Shown here: positions 50,033 to 58,940 of the stretch, in pieces
Layout: each line of letters starts with the position of its first letter
Numbering within the stretch: position 1 is the first letter of the stretch
Assembly (NCBI GenBank): GCA_913778275.1
Contig: CAJYWN010000003.1
Span: 1 to 64,000 of the forward strand
Direction of reading: 5' to 3'
Origin: an uncultured Chryseobacterium sp.
GTDB lineage: Bacteria; Bacteroidota; Bacteroidia; Flavobacteriales; Weeksellaceae
Length of the DNA stretch: 64,000 bases
Notes under the pieces: model-generated
Database searches by the model: none
What the model was told of the DNA's origin: nothing
What the model saw: the letters and a program-made list of their open reading frames with translations, nothing else
Translations under genes and position numbers: made by a program

Positions 50033-51451
50033 ATGAAAAGGATATTTCTTTTATTATTGTCTGCGTCAGTAGCGTCGGTATCTTGTTCAGGTGGTGGTAC
50101 TTCTTCTGTGGGGAAACCAGGAACAAAAGGAGAGTTGATACCAAGAGAAAAAACAAAATCATTTGTTGCGGAAAGACCATACGGTATGGTTGCCATTCCT
50201 GCAGGATCATTTGTTGCGGGGCTAACTGATCAGGACTTTACAGACAGTCCTGAAAAAGCTCAGGCAAAAACAGTTACTGTTTCTTCTTTCTTCATGGATG
50301 AAGCAGAAACTACCAATGCTGAGTACAGAGTATTTATCAACTATGTAAGAGATTCTATCGCAAGAACCCTTCTTGCTGAAGCTGCCGGAGAAGGTGGTGA
50401 AGGTAAAGGAAGAGGAACAAGCATAGGAGATTATGCATACCTTGCTCAAAAAGAAGAAAATTTAACACCATATCAGGAATATTTAGAAGCACAGGGAGGA
50501 GGAGACGAAAGTACTTTTGATCCTACCAAGAAAATCGACTGGAAAGTTCCTTTGCATTGGAATACGTCCAAATATCCGGACGTAGAATATGCAGAAGTTC
50601 TTGAATCAATGTATTTACCTGCTTCTTCAAGAGTTGGGAACGAAAGAATCCTTGATGTTAGTAAGCTTAAATATACTTACAGATGGGGAGACATGGATGT
50701 TGCTATGGCTGAAAAAGAAAGAGGGGTAAACTATCTTAGAAGCGAAAGCATCGCAATCTATCCTGATACAACGGTTTGGGTAAAAGATTTCCACTTTGCT
50801 TACAACGAGCCATTGTTCGAACAATATTTCTGGCACAAAGCTTATAAAGACTATCCTGTGGTAGGAGTTACCTGGGATCAGGCAAGAGCTTACTGTAACT
50901 TCAGATCTAAATTGAAATCTGATTATAACGAAAGTTTAAAAAGAAGAAAACAAAGACCATTGCAGTTCAGACTTCCAACGGAAATTGAGTGGGAATATGC
51001 TGCAAGAGGAGGAATGCAAAATGCTACTTATCCTTGGGGAGGTCCTTACTTAATGGACGACAGAGGTTGCTACCTGGCAAACTTCAAGCCTAAGAGAGGA
51101 GATTACATGGAAGACAACAAAAAAGGTACTTATACATATACTGCGCCGGTAAAGAAGTTCAAGAAAAATGGTTATGGATTATATGATATGGCCGGAAACG
51201 TTTCAGAATGGACATTATCTGCTTATAACAATTCTTCATACGGATTCTCATCTACTTTAAATCCTTCTACCAAAGACCTGACTGATACGAAAAAATCAGT
51301 AAGAGGAGGTTCTTGGAAAGATGTAGGATATATGTTGATGAATGGTACAAGAGACTGGGAAAGAAAAGATTCAGCAAGAAGCTATATCGGATTCAGAACG
51401 GTACAGGATATCCCGGAAGCCGCTGTTAAGCCAAGAAAAGTTAACAGATAA
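50033..51451 (+). CDS. gldK: T9SS/gliding lipoprotein GldK (PorK)
   Basis: GldK is the outer-membrane lipoprotein that forms the periplasmic ring of the type IX secretion system together with GldN. The 472-residue protein has a lipoprotein signal (Cys18, followed by SGGGTSS) and an FGE/sulfatase-modifying fold: GMVAIPAGSFVAG, FFMDEAETTNAEYRVFI, PVVGVTWDQARAYCNF, RLPTEIEWEYAARGGM, GLYDMAGNVSEWTLSAY and VRGGSWKD. It is the first gene of gldKLMN. Catalytic cysteines of true FGEs are not required here; the fold is structural. Confidence 0.97.
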   Translation: MKRIFLLLLSASVASVSCSGGGTSSVGKPGTKGELIPREKTKSFVAERPYGMVAIPAGSFVAGLTDQDFTDSPEKAQAKTVTVSSFFMDEAETTNAEYRVFINYVRDSIARTLLAEAAGEGGEGKGRGTSIGDYAYLAQKEENLTPYQEYLEAQGGGDESTFDPTKKIDWKVPLHWNTSKYPDVEYAEVLESMYLPASSRVGNERILDVSKLKYTYRWGDMDVAMAEKERGVNYLRSESIAIYPDTTVWVKDFHFAYNEPLFEQYFWHKAYKDYPVVGVTWDQARAYCNFRSKLKSDYNESLKRRKQRPLQFRLPTEIEWEYAARGGMQNATYPWGGPYLMDDRGCYLANFKPKRGDYMEDNKKGTYTYTAPVKKFKKNGYGLYDMAGNVSEWTLSAYNNSSYGFSSTLNPSTKDLTDTKKSVRGGSWKDVGYMLMNGTRDWERKDSARSYIGFRTVQDIPEAAVKPRKVNR

Positions 51452-51514
51452 TTCTTCAGACCATTTTATTTTTCAATAACAATTTTTATTTAACATTAAA
51501 AAAAACTAACTTAT

Positions 51515-52207
51515 ATGTTTAAGACTAAAGATGCTTGGATGAATTTCTTCTATTCATTCGGTGCTGCAATTGTAATTCTTGGAGCTTGGCTTAAAATTAC
51601 TCACATCAACATTGGACCTATTACGGGTAACGTTGCTCTTACAGTGGGACTTATTACAGAAGCGATCATCTTCATTATTTTCGCTTTCGACCCGCCAAAA
51701 ACTGAAGAATCTTATGCTTGGGAAAACGTATATCCGGAATTATTAGATAAACATGCGAATCCAAATCCTCTGCATTCTAATGTGTCAGCTAAAAATACAA
51801 TCGATCATTTTGCTGAACTTGAAAACTCACTTTCAGGAAAATTAGATAAAATGCTTCAGGATGCTAAATTGGATGTTCAGCTATTCGAAAGATTAAGAAC
51901 AGGAATCGATAAATTTTCAAGTTCTGTAGATCAGATCAACCAAACAGTAGACGTTTCTGCTTCTACTCACAAATATAACGAGCAATTAAATAAAGCAGCT
52001 CAGCACATGGAAAGCATGAATGCTCTTTATGCATTGCAGCTGGAAAACGGACAAAGACAGTCTGATTTTGCTAAAAAATATGTGGAAGATATGCAGAAAT
52101 CTGCTGAACATTCAGAAAAATTCAACCAAGAATTGCAAGGTTTAACCGCTAACTTAAATAACTTAAACAGAGTTTATGGTGGTATGTTGACTGCTATGAA
52201 GTCTTAA
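51515..52207 (+). CDS. gldL: T9SS motor protein GldL (PorL)
   Basis: GldL forms the inner-membrane proton-driven motor of the T9SS with GldM. The 230-residue protein has two N-terminal membrane helices (FFYSFGAAIVILGAWLKI and NVALTVGLITEAIIFIIFAF, the latter containing the Glu that family studies link to proton flow) followed by a long cytoplasmic coiled-coil region (residues 100-225, LQDAKLDVQLFERLRTGIDK onward). It lies 63 bp after gldK and 52 bp before gldM. Confidence 0.97.
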   Translation: MFKTKDAWMNFFYSFGAAIVILGAWLKITHINIGPITGNVALTVGLITEAIIFIIFAFDPPKTEESYAWENVYPELLDKHANPNPLHSNVSAKNTIDHFAELENSLSGKLDKMLQDAKLDVQLFERLRTGIDKFSSSVDQINQTVDVSASTHKYNEQLNKAAQHMESMNALYALQLENGQRQSDFAKKYVEDMQKSAEHSEKFNQELQGLTANLNNLNRVYGGMLTAMKS

Positions 52208-52259
52208 TTCCTTAACCATTTTCTAAATTTAACTACTTAACTAAAATAAAAAGAAAAGA

Positions 52260-53852
52260 ATGGCACAAGGAAAACAGACACCTCGTCAGAAGATGATCAA
52301 CCTAATGTATTTGGTGTTCATCGCGATGATGGCTCTAAATATTGATGCGGAAATCATTAGATCATATTATGACTCTACCGTTGCTTTAAAAGATACCCGT
52401 TTATTAACTGAAAGAAAAAACGAAGATATCTTTGAAAAAACTTTAGAGGCCAAAGCTCAGCAGGTACCGGATACCTATGCTCAGCCTTTGCAGCAATATC
52501 TGCTGCTCAAGCAGAAAATTAATGCGTTGGTACAGCATGCAGATCAGATTAAGGATAAGCTTAAAAAAGAATCTGAATTCGTAGATAAAGATCCTAAAAC
52601 AGGAAAATTAGTTGATGTAAGTGAAAACTTTTCAGCACTTAACAATAACGAAGCCACCACAACGTATTTCTTTAAAGATGGAGATGAAAACTCTGCATCA
52701 AAAGGAGCTATGGAACTGAAAGCAAAAATTGATGATGTGAGAAACTATATCAATGCTACTTTCGGAGGAAACTCTCAATTAAAAGATTTAATTGACAGAG
52801 CCAATAAATCATTGATCGCTGAATATCCTAAAGGACAGTCGCCAAACAATAAAACATGGCTTCAGAATAAATTCTATCATCAGCCTCTTATTGCAGCATT
52901 GTCTAATCTTGAGATTATTCAGAATGATGCAAGAAACGTACAGTCTGATGCATTAGCATTATTGTTACAGGAAAAAGTGGATGCAAGCATCAAATTCTCA
53001 AGCTACGAAGCGATTGTTTCTGCGCCTGTAGATGTTGTTGCTGGTAAACCTGCTGAAGCAGTTGTGATGCTAGGAAACTACTCTACAAGTAACAAGATTG
53101 TTATGTCTGGAGTTGGAAGACAGGAAAATGGTAAAGGGTACGCTACTTTAAATACAAGTGGAATCGGCGAGCATACATTAAGTGGTAACATCACTTTAAC
53201 GGATGCAACCGGAAAAGCACAGAATTTCCCTTTCACTCATACTTATAATGTAATCGCAGGTCCTCAGGAAGTAAAACTTCAGAAAGGTTTATTGCTTTCA
53301 GCTGATAAGATGAACGTAATGTACAGAGGTCTTGATAACCCGGTTTCTGGATCAATTTTGGGTGCTGATAATGCTAAGCTTTCTTTATCTGCTCCTGGAG
53401 CTGCTGTTAAGAATACAGGTCTTGGTAAGTGGAATGTGAAGCCAGGTGCAGGAAACGTATTGAAGATTACATTATCTGGAACAGACCCTTACGGTAAGTC
53501 AATATCTCAGGTATTTGAATATAGAATTAAAAATGTACCTCCGCCACAAGGACAGATCAGAGGTAAAAATATTTTAACGATGCCTGCGGGATCAGTTGAG
53601 AATCAATCTCTGTCTGCAGTGATTCCTGACTTTGACTTCCCGGTATCTTTCAACGTGACTTCGTTCATGGTAAGAGTACCTGGTAGAGCAGCTTTACAAA
53701 TTCAGGGTAACTCATTACAGAATGCTTCTGGATTATTTAGAAATCTAAGACCTGGAGATGGTGTTTATATCTTTGATATTAAAGCGACAGCTGTTGGTTT
53801 AGGAGATCAGAGAATTGGAAATATCTCACCAGTATTAATTAATATCCAATAA
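52260..53852 (+). CDS. gldM: T9SS motor protein GldM (PorM)
   Basis: GldM spans the periplasm and links the GldL motor to the GldK/GldN ring. The 530-residue protein has a short cytoplasmic start (MAQGKQTPRQKMINLMYL), one membrane helix (residues 14-30), then a helical D1 domain and beta-rich D2-D4 domains, ending with the Ig-like region (PVSFNVTSFMVRVPGRAALQ). The family-typical KQTPRQKMI and MYLVFIAMMALN are intact. It is third in gldKLMN. Confidence 0.97.
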   Translation: MAQGKQTPRQKMINLMYLVFIAMMALNIDAEIIRSYYDSTVALKDTRLLTERKNEDIFEKTLEAKAQQVPDTYAQPLQQYLLLKQKINALVQHADQIKDKLKKESEFVDKDPKTGKLVDVSENFSALNNNEATTTYFFKDGDENSASKGAMELKAKIDDVRNYINATFGGNSQLKDLIDRANKSLIAEYPKGQSPNNKTWLQNKFYHQPLIAALSNLEIIQNDARNVQSDALALLLQEKVDASIKFSSYEAIVSAPVDVVAGKPAEAVVMLGNYSTSNKIVMSGVGRQENGKGYATLNTSGIGEHTLSGNITLTDATGKAQNFPFTHTYNVIAGPQEVKLQKGLLLSADKMNVMYRGLDNPVSGSILGADNAKLSLSAPGAAVKNTGLGKWNVKPGAGNVLKITLSGTDPYGKSISQVFEYRIKNVPPPQGQIRGKNILTMPAGSVENQSLSAVIPDFDFPVSFNVTSFMVRVPGRAALQIQGNSLQNASGLFRNLRPGDGVYIFDIKATAVGLGDQRIGNISPVLINIQ

Positions 53853-53868
53853 AAATTAATAGAGTATT

Positions 53869-54807
53869 ATGAAAAAATATATTAGCAGTTTTTTAGTTTT
53901 AGTTTCGGGATTTGCATTTTCCCAGACTATCCTGAACGCTTCTTCTCCTGAAGAATTCAGAAAAATGAGAGCTGAGAACAAAATGAAAGTTGGAGATACT
54001 GTTATCGACAAAAAAGTGAAGCCTTTGGAATATGGGTTTGTTGATGACAAGGATATCCTGAAAAGCATGTTTGTTTGGGAGGTTATTGATATGAATGATA
54101 AAATCAATCAGCCTTTCTATTATAACAATCCGGACGGATTACTTTCCTCAGAGACAAAATCTTTATATAAGCTTTTGCTTGATGGTGCTATGAATGGCGA
54201 CATCACGGAAGTTTATGATGATGAAAACTTCGTAGTAAGACTTACCCCTCAACAAATCAAAGACAGATTGGTGAGTGTTCGGGTTGATGATGAAGCGGTA
54301 AATATTCTGAATAGCGGACGTCAGTTAACAGAGCAGGAGAAAAAAGAACTTACCGACGTTTACGAAACTACAACTGATAAAGTTAAAGTTCTGAAAGTAT
54401 TTGGAATGTGGTTTATTGACAAGAGAGACGGACAGTTAAAGTACAGACCTCTTGGAATCGCTGCAATGGGACCGGATCCGCAAATGATTGGTAGAGTAGG
54501 TCCTGATGGACAACCAATCGAAGGAGCTAATGATCTTATCGACCTTTTCTGGGTGTATTATCCAAATGCAAGAGAAATTTTAGCTAACAATTATGTGTAT
54601 AACAGAAAAAATACCTCTGCAGATCTTTCTTTCGACGATTTGATCAATGCGAGAAGATTCTCTTCTGTCATCTTTAAATCTTCAACAGGACTTGGTGATG
54701 GCGTTATTAAAGACTATATCCCAAGAGATGCTGATGAGCAGCTGGAAGAAAGCGACAGAATCAAGTCGCAAATCCTGCAAATGGAAAATGATATGTGGAA
54801 TTATTAA
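53869..54807 (+). CDS. gldN: T9SS ring protein GldN (PorN)
   Basis: GldN is the periplasmic partner of GldK in the T9SS ring. The 312-residue protein has a cleavable signal (MKKYISSFLVLVSGFAFSQ), then the family segments KPLEYGFVDDKDILKSMFVW, INQPFYYNNPDG, LKVFGMWFIDKRDGQLKYRP and LFWVYYPNAREILANNYVYN. The C terminus is charged and helical. It lies 16 bp after gldM and closes the operon at a terminator (54831-54860). Confidence 0.97.
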   Translation: MKKYISSFLVLVSGFAFSQTILNASSPEEFRKMRAENKMKVGDTVIDKKVKPLEYGFVDDKDILKSMFVWEVIDMNDKINQPFYYNNPDGLLSSETKSLYKLLLDGAMNGDITEVYDDENFVVRLTPQQIKDRLVSVRVDDEAVNILNSGRQLTEQEKKELTDVYETTTDKVKVLKVFGMWFIDKRDGQLKYRPLGIAAMGPDPQMIGRVGPDGQPIEGANDLIDLFWVYYPNAREILANNYVYNRKNTSADLSFDDLINARRFSSVIFKSSTGLGDGVIKDYIPRDADEQLEESDRIKSQILQMENDMWNY

Positions 54808-54830
54808 GATTTCATTTGATAATTATACAA

Positions 54831-54860
54831 AACCTGAGTATTTTTACTCAGGTTTTTTTT
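54831..54860 (+). terminator. Terminator after gldN, four bases before next ATG
   Basis: AACCTGAGTA pairs exactly with TACTCAGGTT around TTTT and runs into eight T. The next start codon is at 54864, so the following gene depends on readthrough, or on a promoter overlapping the hairpin. Confidence 0.88.
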
Positions 54861-54863
54861 GTT

Positions 54864-55910
54864 ATGGAAAATGTAGACTATATTATTGTTGGGGATGGCT
54901 ATGCTTCGCTTTTCTTCGCTCATCAGCTGATAAAAAATAATAAATCATTCGTTCTGTTTTCAGAAGAGAAAAAAAATGCTTCCCAGGTCTCAGCAGGCAT
55001 TATCAATCCCGTTGTACTCAAAAAGTTCACTACATTTTGGAAAGCTCAGGAACAAATTGATTTTCTAAAAGAAACCTTGATGGAGATCGAAAGCTATACC
55101 GGAATAAACTATTTAATTGATGCACCCATTCACAGAATTTTTCATGATGAAAATGAACAGCAGCTCTGGATGAAAAAATCGTCAAATGACGACCTGGTTA
55201 ATTTTTTAGATAAAAAATTCGCTCATTTGAAGGTGGTAAAAAACGATTTTAATTCGGGAAAGGTGAATCAGTCAGCCAGACTTGATGTTAATGCATTTTT
55301 TGCAGGTCTATTGGGTTTTTTAGAAAATCATAGTCATTTAATTAAAGAAAAATTCAATTATTCCGATCTCAACACTTCTGATCATATTTATAAAAATTTG
55401 AGATATAAAAATATTTTGTTTTGCGAAGGAATGGGAGTGAAGGAAAATCCTTTCTTTTCTGATATTCCAGTTAATCCCAACAAAGGACATCATATTAAGG
55501 TTAATCTTTCCCAGCCATTATCCGAAAATATAACCATTAAGAAAAAGCATTTTCTTTTTCCTGTTCGTGAAAATACCTATTTTTATGGTGGCACATACGA
55601 CCGGGAACAGCTTCATCATGAAATTGATTCTTCCGCGGTAGAACAGCTCACCAACGGATTAAAAGAATTTTACCCGTACGATTTCAGCATTGAGGAAGTT
55701 AATTTCGGATTCAGGCCCACGGTGAAGGACAGGCGGCCTATCATTGGCCGGCATTCTGAATATCAAAATTTGTATGTTTTTAATGGTCTTGGTGCCAGAG
55801 GAATTTTGAACGGATGTTATTTTTCAAAAAATTTATATGATTATATTGAAAACAATATTCCTTTGCATGAGGAAGTATCCATTGAAAGATTCGGTTCCCG
55901 AAAATGGTAA
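54864..55910 (+). CDS. FAD-dependent oxidoreductase (DAO-like)
   Basis: The 348-residue protein has an FAD motif at the N terminus (DYIIVGDGYASLFFAHQLI; note GDGYAS in place of the usual GxGxxG, with Asp and Tyr changes) and the DAO-family late motif VNFGFRPTVKDRRPIIGRHS plus NLYVFNGLGARGILNGCYFS. It probably oxidises an amino or amine substrate. The frame is open from 54795, but those codons run through the gldN terminator, so the ATG at 54864 is the start. Its position right behind the terminator is unusual. Confidence 0.85.
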   Translation: MENVDYIIVGDGYASLFFAHQLIKNNKSFVLFSEEKKNASQVSAGIINPVVLKKFTTFWKAQEQIDFLKETLMEIESYTGINYLIDAPIHRIFHDENEQQLWMKKSSNDDLVNFLDKKFAHLKVVKNDFNSGKVNQSARLDVNAFFAGLLGFLENHSHLIKEKFNYSDLNTSDHIYKNLRYKNILFCEGMGVKENPFFSDIPVNPNKGHHIKVNLSQPLSENITIKKKHFLFPVRENTYFYGGTYDREQLHHEIDSSAVEQLTNGLKEFYPYDFSIEEVNFGFRPTVKDRRPIIGRHSEYQNLYVFNGLGARGILNGCYFSKNLYDYIENNIPLHEEVSIERFGSRKW

Positions 55911-55959
55911 TCATTGCATAACGGTATAGAATTTTCTTATCTTGAATAAAAGATAATTT

Positions 55960-56217
55960 ATGGATGAAAATATTCTGGGGATTATTGCGGGAATTCTTAC
56001 ATCAGTATCGATGATTCCACAATTAGTAAAAGTCTTAAAAGAAAAAAATGCTGAAGATCTGTCCTGGACAATGATTCTGGTGCTTATTTCAGGGCTTTCT
56101 CTTTGGGTTTGGTACGGATTTATAAAAGATGAGTTACCAATAATACTTTCTAACGCATTTGCGGTTATTGTCAACATCATTTTACTGATATGCTGTATGA
56201 TTTATAAAAAAAAATAA
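55960..56217 (+). CDS. SemiSWEET/PQ-loop family transporter
   Basis: This 85-residue protein has three membrane helices, the size of a bacterial SemiSWEET half-transporter, which dimerises to move sugars. The PQ motif lies in SVSMIPQLVKVLKEKNAEDL, followed by SWTMILVLISGLSLWVWYGF and a third helix ending in Lys residues. The substrate may be a sugar; a role other than sugar transport is also known for PQ-loop proteins. It begins 49 bp after the oxidoreductase gene. Confidence 0.9.
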   Translation: MDENILGIIAGILTSVSMIPQLVKVLKEKNAEDLSWTMILVLISGLSLWVWYGFIKDELPIILSNAFAVIVNIILLICCMIYKKK

Positions 56218-56219
56218 CA

Positions 56220-56250
56220 AAAACACTTTTGTCGATGCAAAAGTGTTTTA
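56220..56250. terminator. Terminator, SemiSWEET / lipoprotein
   Basis: AAAACACTTTTG pairs exactly with CAAAAGTGTTTT around TCGATG. It serves both convergent genes. Confidence 0.85.
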
Positions 56251-56279
56251 TGTTTCTTTATAATATAATGATGGTAAAA

Positions 56280-56678
56280 TTAATAAGATGCCATTTTTGT
56301 ACCGGAAGAGGGCTTTTCTTTTTTATGATGAAATAAGACAATATTATACCCTTTTCTCATAAAAGTCACTTCTCCCCGTATATCAGAATATTGATAATCT
56401 GCATTTCCTGCGGTAAATTCCGGTTGTTCATCGCTTTTTTTCATCTCGTAGGTTTTTCCGTCAAGACGGACAATTACCGTATTTTGTGTTTCATTAAGTG
56501 TGACTTCTAATTTATCACCATATGCATCTGTAAAAGTATTTTTTGTGATTTTATCCTGCTCAACAGCTTCGGCATCATTAAGATTCTGAAGGTTTACTTC
56601 TTCTTCCTTTGCCTGGTGCTTACACGCTGTTAAAGTAAAAACTAATAAAAGAGAGAGAATACGGAACATATTTTTCAT
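56280..56678 (-). CDS. Small lipoprotein, possibly MliC-like
   Basis: The 132-residue lipoprotein (lipobox LTAC, Cys19) has an acidic linker (residues 22-45) and a C-terminal beta domain: DKLEVTLNETQNTVIVRLDG, KTYEMKKSDEQPEFTAGNAD and RGEVTFMRKGYNIVLFHH. The pattern of a nucleated beta-sandwich with a G-N-x-x-Y segment faintly resembles lysozyme inhibitors of the MliC type, but the family cysteines and a clear signature are missing. I treat the function as unknown. It is divergent from 57236 across a 557-bp gene-free region. Confidence 0.6.
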   Translation of the reverse strand: MKNMFRILSLLLVFTLTACKHQAKEEEVNLQNLNDAEAVEQDKITKNTFTDAYGDKLEVTLNETQNTVIVRLDGKTYEMKKSDEQPEFTAGNADYQYSDIRGEVTFMRKGYNIVLFHHKKEKPSSGTKMASY

Positions 56679-57075
56679 AATAATTTGTTTGTATGCGGTG
56701 CATTGTTTAAATGTTAATTATGTATAAATTTACAATTTTATTAAAGATAATATGTTAATTTTTTATAAAATATTAATAATAATTGATCAGATGAAAATAA
56801 CTCAAATTTTTCAACGGTTATTTTTTCGGTATGAGTAAAAAGGGATTCATTTGAGCTGCTTTCAATAAGGCAATTGCAGCGTTACTTTATAAATTGTAAA
56901 AAATAATTCACTATAGAATAATTATTTTTATTTAAAACTTTGTCCATATTTTCCAATTTAGATCCTTTAACATATTTATGATAAATTAACATTTTAACGT
57001 AATTTTTAATGTTTCAACTTTAATCAAATTAAATGCCATAATAAAAAATTATTAGAGTATATTTCGTTAATATTT

Positions 57076-57092
57076 TAAAATACAGTATTTTA
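57076..57092. promoter_or_regulatory. 17-bp palindrome in divergent intergenic region
   Basis: TAAAATAC-A-GTATTTTA is perfectly symmetrical. It lies 144 bp before the membrane-protein gene and could be a regulator binding site. Confidence 0.45.
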
Positions 57093-57215
57093 AGTAAATT
57101 TTACTGATGCGAAATAATACGATAAGCAGTACTTCAGGTAATTTAAAGTAGTGTTAAATATTGTTAACAGATATAATAATTATTCCTTTATATGGAAAGA
57201 TAATCTGGGGATGCG

Positions 57216-57223
57216 CTACATTT
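57216..57223 (+). promoter_or_regulatory. -7 element for the small membrane protein gene
   Basis: TACATTTG fits TAnnTTTG and ends only 12 bp before the ATG at 57236, so the mRNA would be nearly leaderless. Confidence 0.55.
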
Positions 57224-57235
57224 GTGCCTTGAATT

Positions 57236-57625
57236 ATGAGAAATTATATCGTATACTTTTTGACTTCGCTTTTTCTGCTGTTTGTAGTAGAAAGTAAGAT
57301 TAATGTCAAAACATTACGAAATGATTATACTCAGACTTCCCAAAATTTGCCCAAAAAAGCCAACCGCTTAAATCAGACCTGCGAAAAACTTTCCATGCAA
57401 CAGGCTGCCGATGATGTGAGCAATGCTTACTCAATAGAATTGGCAGAAGATAACTTCCAGCTTTCGGATACTTTTCAGGCTATGGTGGCTTTCGCCAGTG
57501 TTTTTACATTAGTTTATATCTTTGGGTTAAAGAGCTTCAAAAAGTTAAAGCCTACCGTTCACGGCTTTTTATCAGAATTTTCTACGGTTAAACGATTCAT
57601 CCTGATTCGTTCTATCAGAATTTAA
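57236..57625 (+). CDS. Hypothetical two-helix membrane protein
   Basis: I do not recognise a family. The 129-residue protein has an N-terminal hydrophobic segment (YIVYFLTSLFLLFVV, a helix or signal anchor), a polar middle with Gln/Asn-rich stretches (residues 27-80), a second helix (MVAFASVFTLVYIFGL) and a basic tail. It is preceded by a consensus -7 element that leaves almost no leader and is followed 144 bp later by an RND efflux operon; a link to efflux is only positional. Confidence 0.65.
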   Translation: MRNYIVYFLTSLFLLFVVESKINVKTLRNDYTQTSQNLPKKANRLNQTCEKLSMQQAADDVSNAYSIELAEDNFQLSDTFQAMVAFASVFTLVYIFGLKSFKKLKPTVHGFLSEFSTVKRFILIRSIRI

Positions 57626-57733
57626 AATCCCATTTCTGTTTATTTTCTGCTGATTATTCGGCGGGAAATCATCTGCGTTTGTGGTGCCGGTAATCATCAC
57701 GTCGCTGAATTCTTTATTACCATTTTTTTCCAT
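57572..57733 (-). CDS. Possible small ORF antisense to the membrane-protein tail
   Basis: A 53-codon frame begins MEKNGNKEFSDVMITGTTNA and ends in FNRRKF. Its composition is Asn/Asp/Arg-rich and hydrophilic. It overlaps the last 54 bp of the plus-strand membrane-protein gene and covers most of the gap to the efflux operon. No -7 element is evident on the minus strand. It may be a chance frame. Confidence 0.25.
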   Translation of the reverse strand: MEKNGNKEFSDVMITGTTNADDFPPNNQQKINRNGILNSDRTNQDESFNRRKF

Positions 57734-57768
57734 TTAAAACATTAACGATTTATATAAACTCCAGAATT

Positions 57769-58851
57769 ATGATCAAGAGAGTTGTCGCAAGCATTGCGCT
57801 AAGTAGTCTTTTATTGTTCAGCTGTAACAAGAAAAAAGAAGAAAAAGAAGAAGCTGCCGTTTACCCAGTAACCTCACCTGTAGTGATGGATACGGTGATC
57901 GACAAGGAATATGTAGCTCAGATCCGGTCTGTAAAGAACATTGAAGTTCGTGCGCAGGAAAAAGGATTCCTTGAAAAAATCTATGTAGACGAAGGTCAGT
58001 ATGTGCACCAGGGACAGACCTTATTCCGCATTATGCCTCAGTTGTACCAGGCGGAATTACTGAAAGCTAAAGCAGAAGTTGCCCAGGCAACGATTGAATT
58101 AAAAAATGCGAGCACATTAGCCAGCAATAACATCGTTTCAAAAAACGAGCGGGCTATGGCGAAAGCGAAGCTTGATGCCGCAAATGCGGAAGCAAAGCTG
58201 GCGCAGATTCATTTATCTTTTACGGATATCAAAGCACCCTTTTCCGGTATTATAGACCGGATTCCGTTAAAGCTAGGGAGTCTTGTAGATGAAGGTGATT
58301 TGCTGACTTCACTTTCTGATAATAACGATATTTATACGTATTTCAATGTTTCTGAACCGGAATATCTGAACTACCAGAGAAACATCGCATCGCGAGGAAG
58401 CAATCAGGTAGATCTGGTGATGGCAAACGGAGATATCTTTCCACAGAAAGGGCAGATTCAGACTATTGAAGGAGAATTCGACAGCGAGACCGGAAATATT
58501 GCCTTCAGAGCAAAATTCCCGAACCCTGATAAACTATTACGGAACGGTGAAACCGGGAAAGTAAGAATGACTTTACCGCTGAAAAATGCATTGATTATTC
58601 CACAAAAAGCTACTTATGAAATCCAGGATCAGAAATATGTTTTCGTAGTGGATAAAAACGGCGTAGCGAGATCTAAAAACATAAAAGTTGCTTACGAGCT
58701 TCCGGATGTTTATGTAGTGGCTTCCGGCCTTTCCACAGGAGACAGGATCTTATTGGAAGGCGTTCAGAAAGTAAAAGATGATCAGAAAGTTCAGGTTAAA
58801 GCTCAGGATCCGAAAAAAGTTCTTCAATCATTAAAATTAAAAGCAGAGTAA
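57769..58851 (+). CDS. RND efflux periplasmic adaptor (MFP) lipoprotein
   Basis: The 360-residue adaptor connects the RND pump to the outer-membrane channel. It has a lipoprotein signal (LFSC, Cys19), a Lys/Glu-rich stretch, then barrel-sandwich segments (IEVRAQEKGFLEKIYVDEGQ and FTDIKAPFSGIIDRIPLKLG), a helical hairpin rich in Ala (AELLKAKAEVAQATIELKNA) and beta-barrel and membrane-proximal parts (GETGKVRMTLPLKNALIIPQ). It is the first gene of the efflux operon; the RND gene follows after 89 bp. Confidence 0.95.
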   Translation: MIKRVVASIALSSLLLFSCNKKKEEKEEAAVYPVTSPVVMDTVIDKEYVAQIRSVKNIEVRAQEKGFLEKIYVDEGQYVHQGQTLFRIMPQLYQAELLKAKAEVAQATIELKNASTLASNNIVSKNERAMAKAKLDAANAEAKLAQIHLSFTDIKAPFSGIIDRIPLKLGSLVDEGDLLTSLSDNNDIYTYFNVSEPEYLNYQRNIASRGSNQVDLVMANGDIFPQKGQIQTIEGEFDSETGNIAFRAKFPNPDKLLRNGETGKVRMTLPLKNALIIPQKATYEIQDQKYVFVVDKNGVARSKNIKVAYELPDVYVVASGLSTGDRILLEGVQKVKDDQKVQVKAQDPKKVLQSLKLKAE

Positions 58852-58940
58852 AATACGATAATTGATAAGCGATAATGATGCCGACTCGCTGTCTACCATC
58901 TTTTCGTCTATTATCTATTTTCTAAAAAATATAATATTAC

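Larger units (their letters stand above)
56679..57235. other. 557-bp gene-free AT-rich region
   Basis: No credible frame, tRNA or known RNA is visible. The region is very AT-rich and contains a 17-bp palindrome (57076-57092) and a -7 element at its right edge (57216-57223). It is the longest intergenic space between two divergent genes in the window, so a regulatory role is plausible. Confidence 0.6.
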
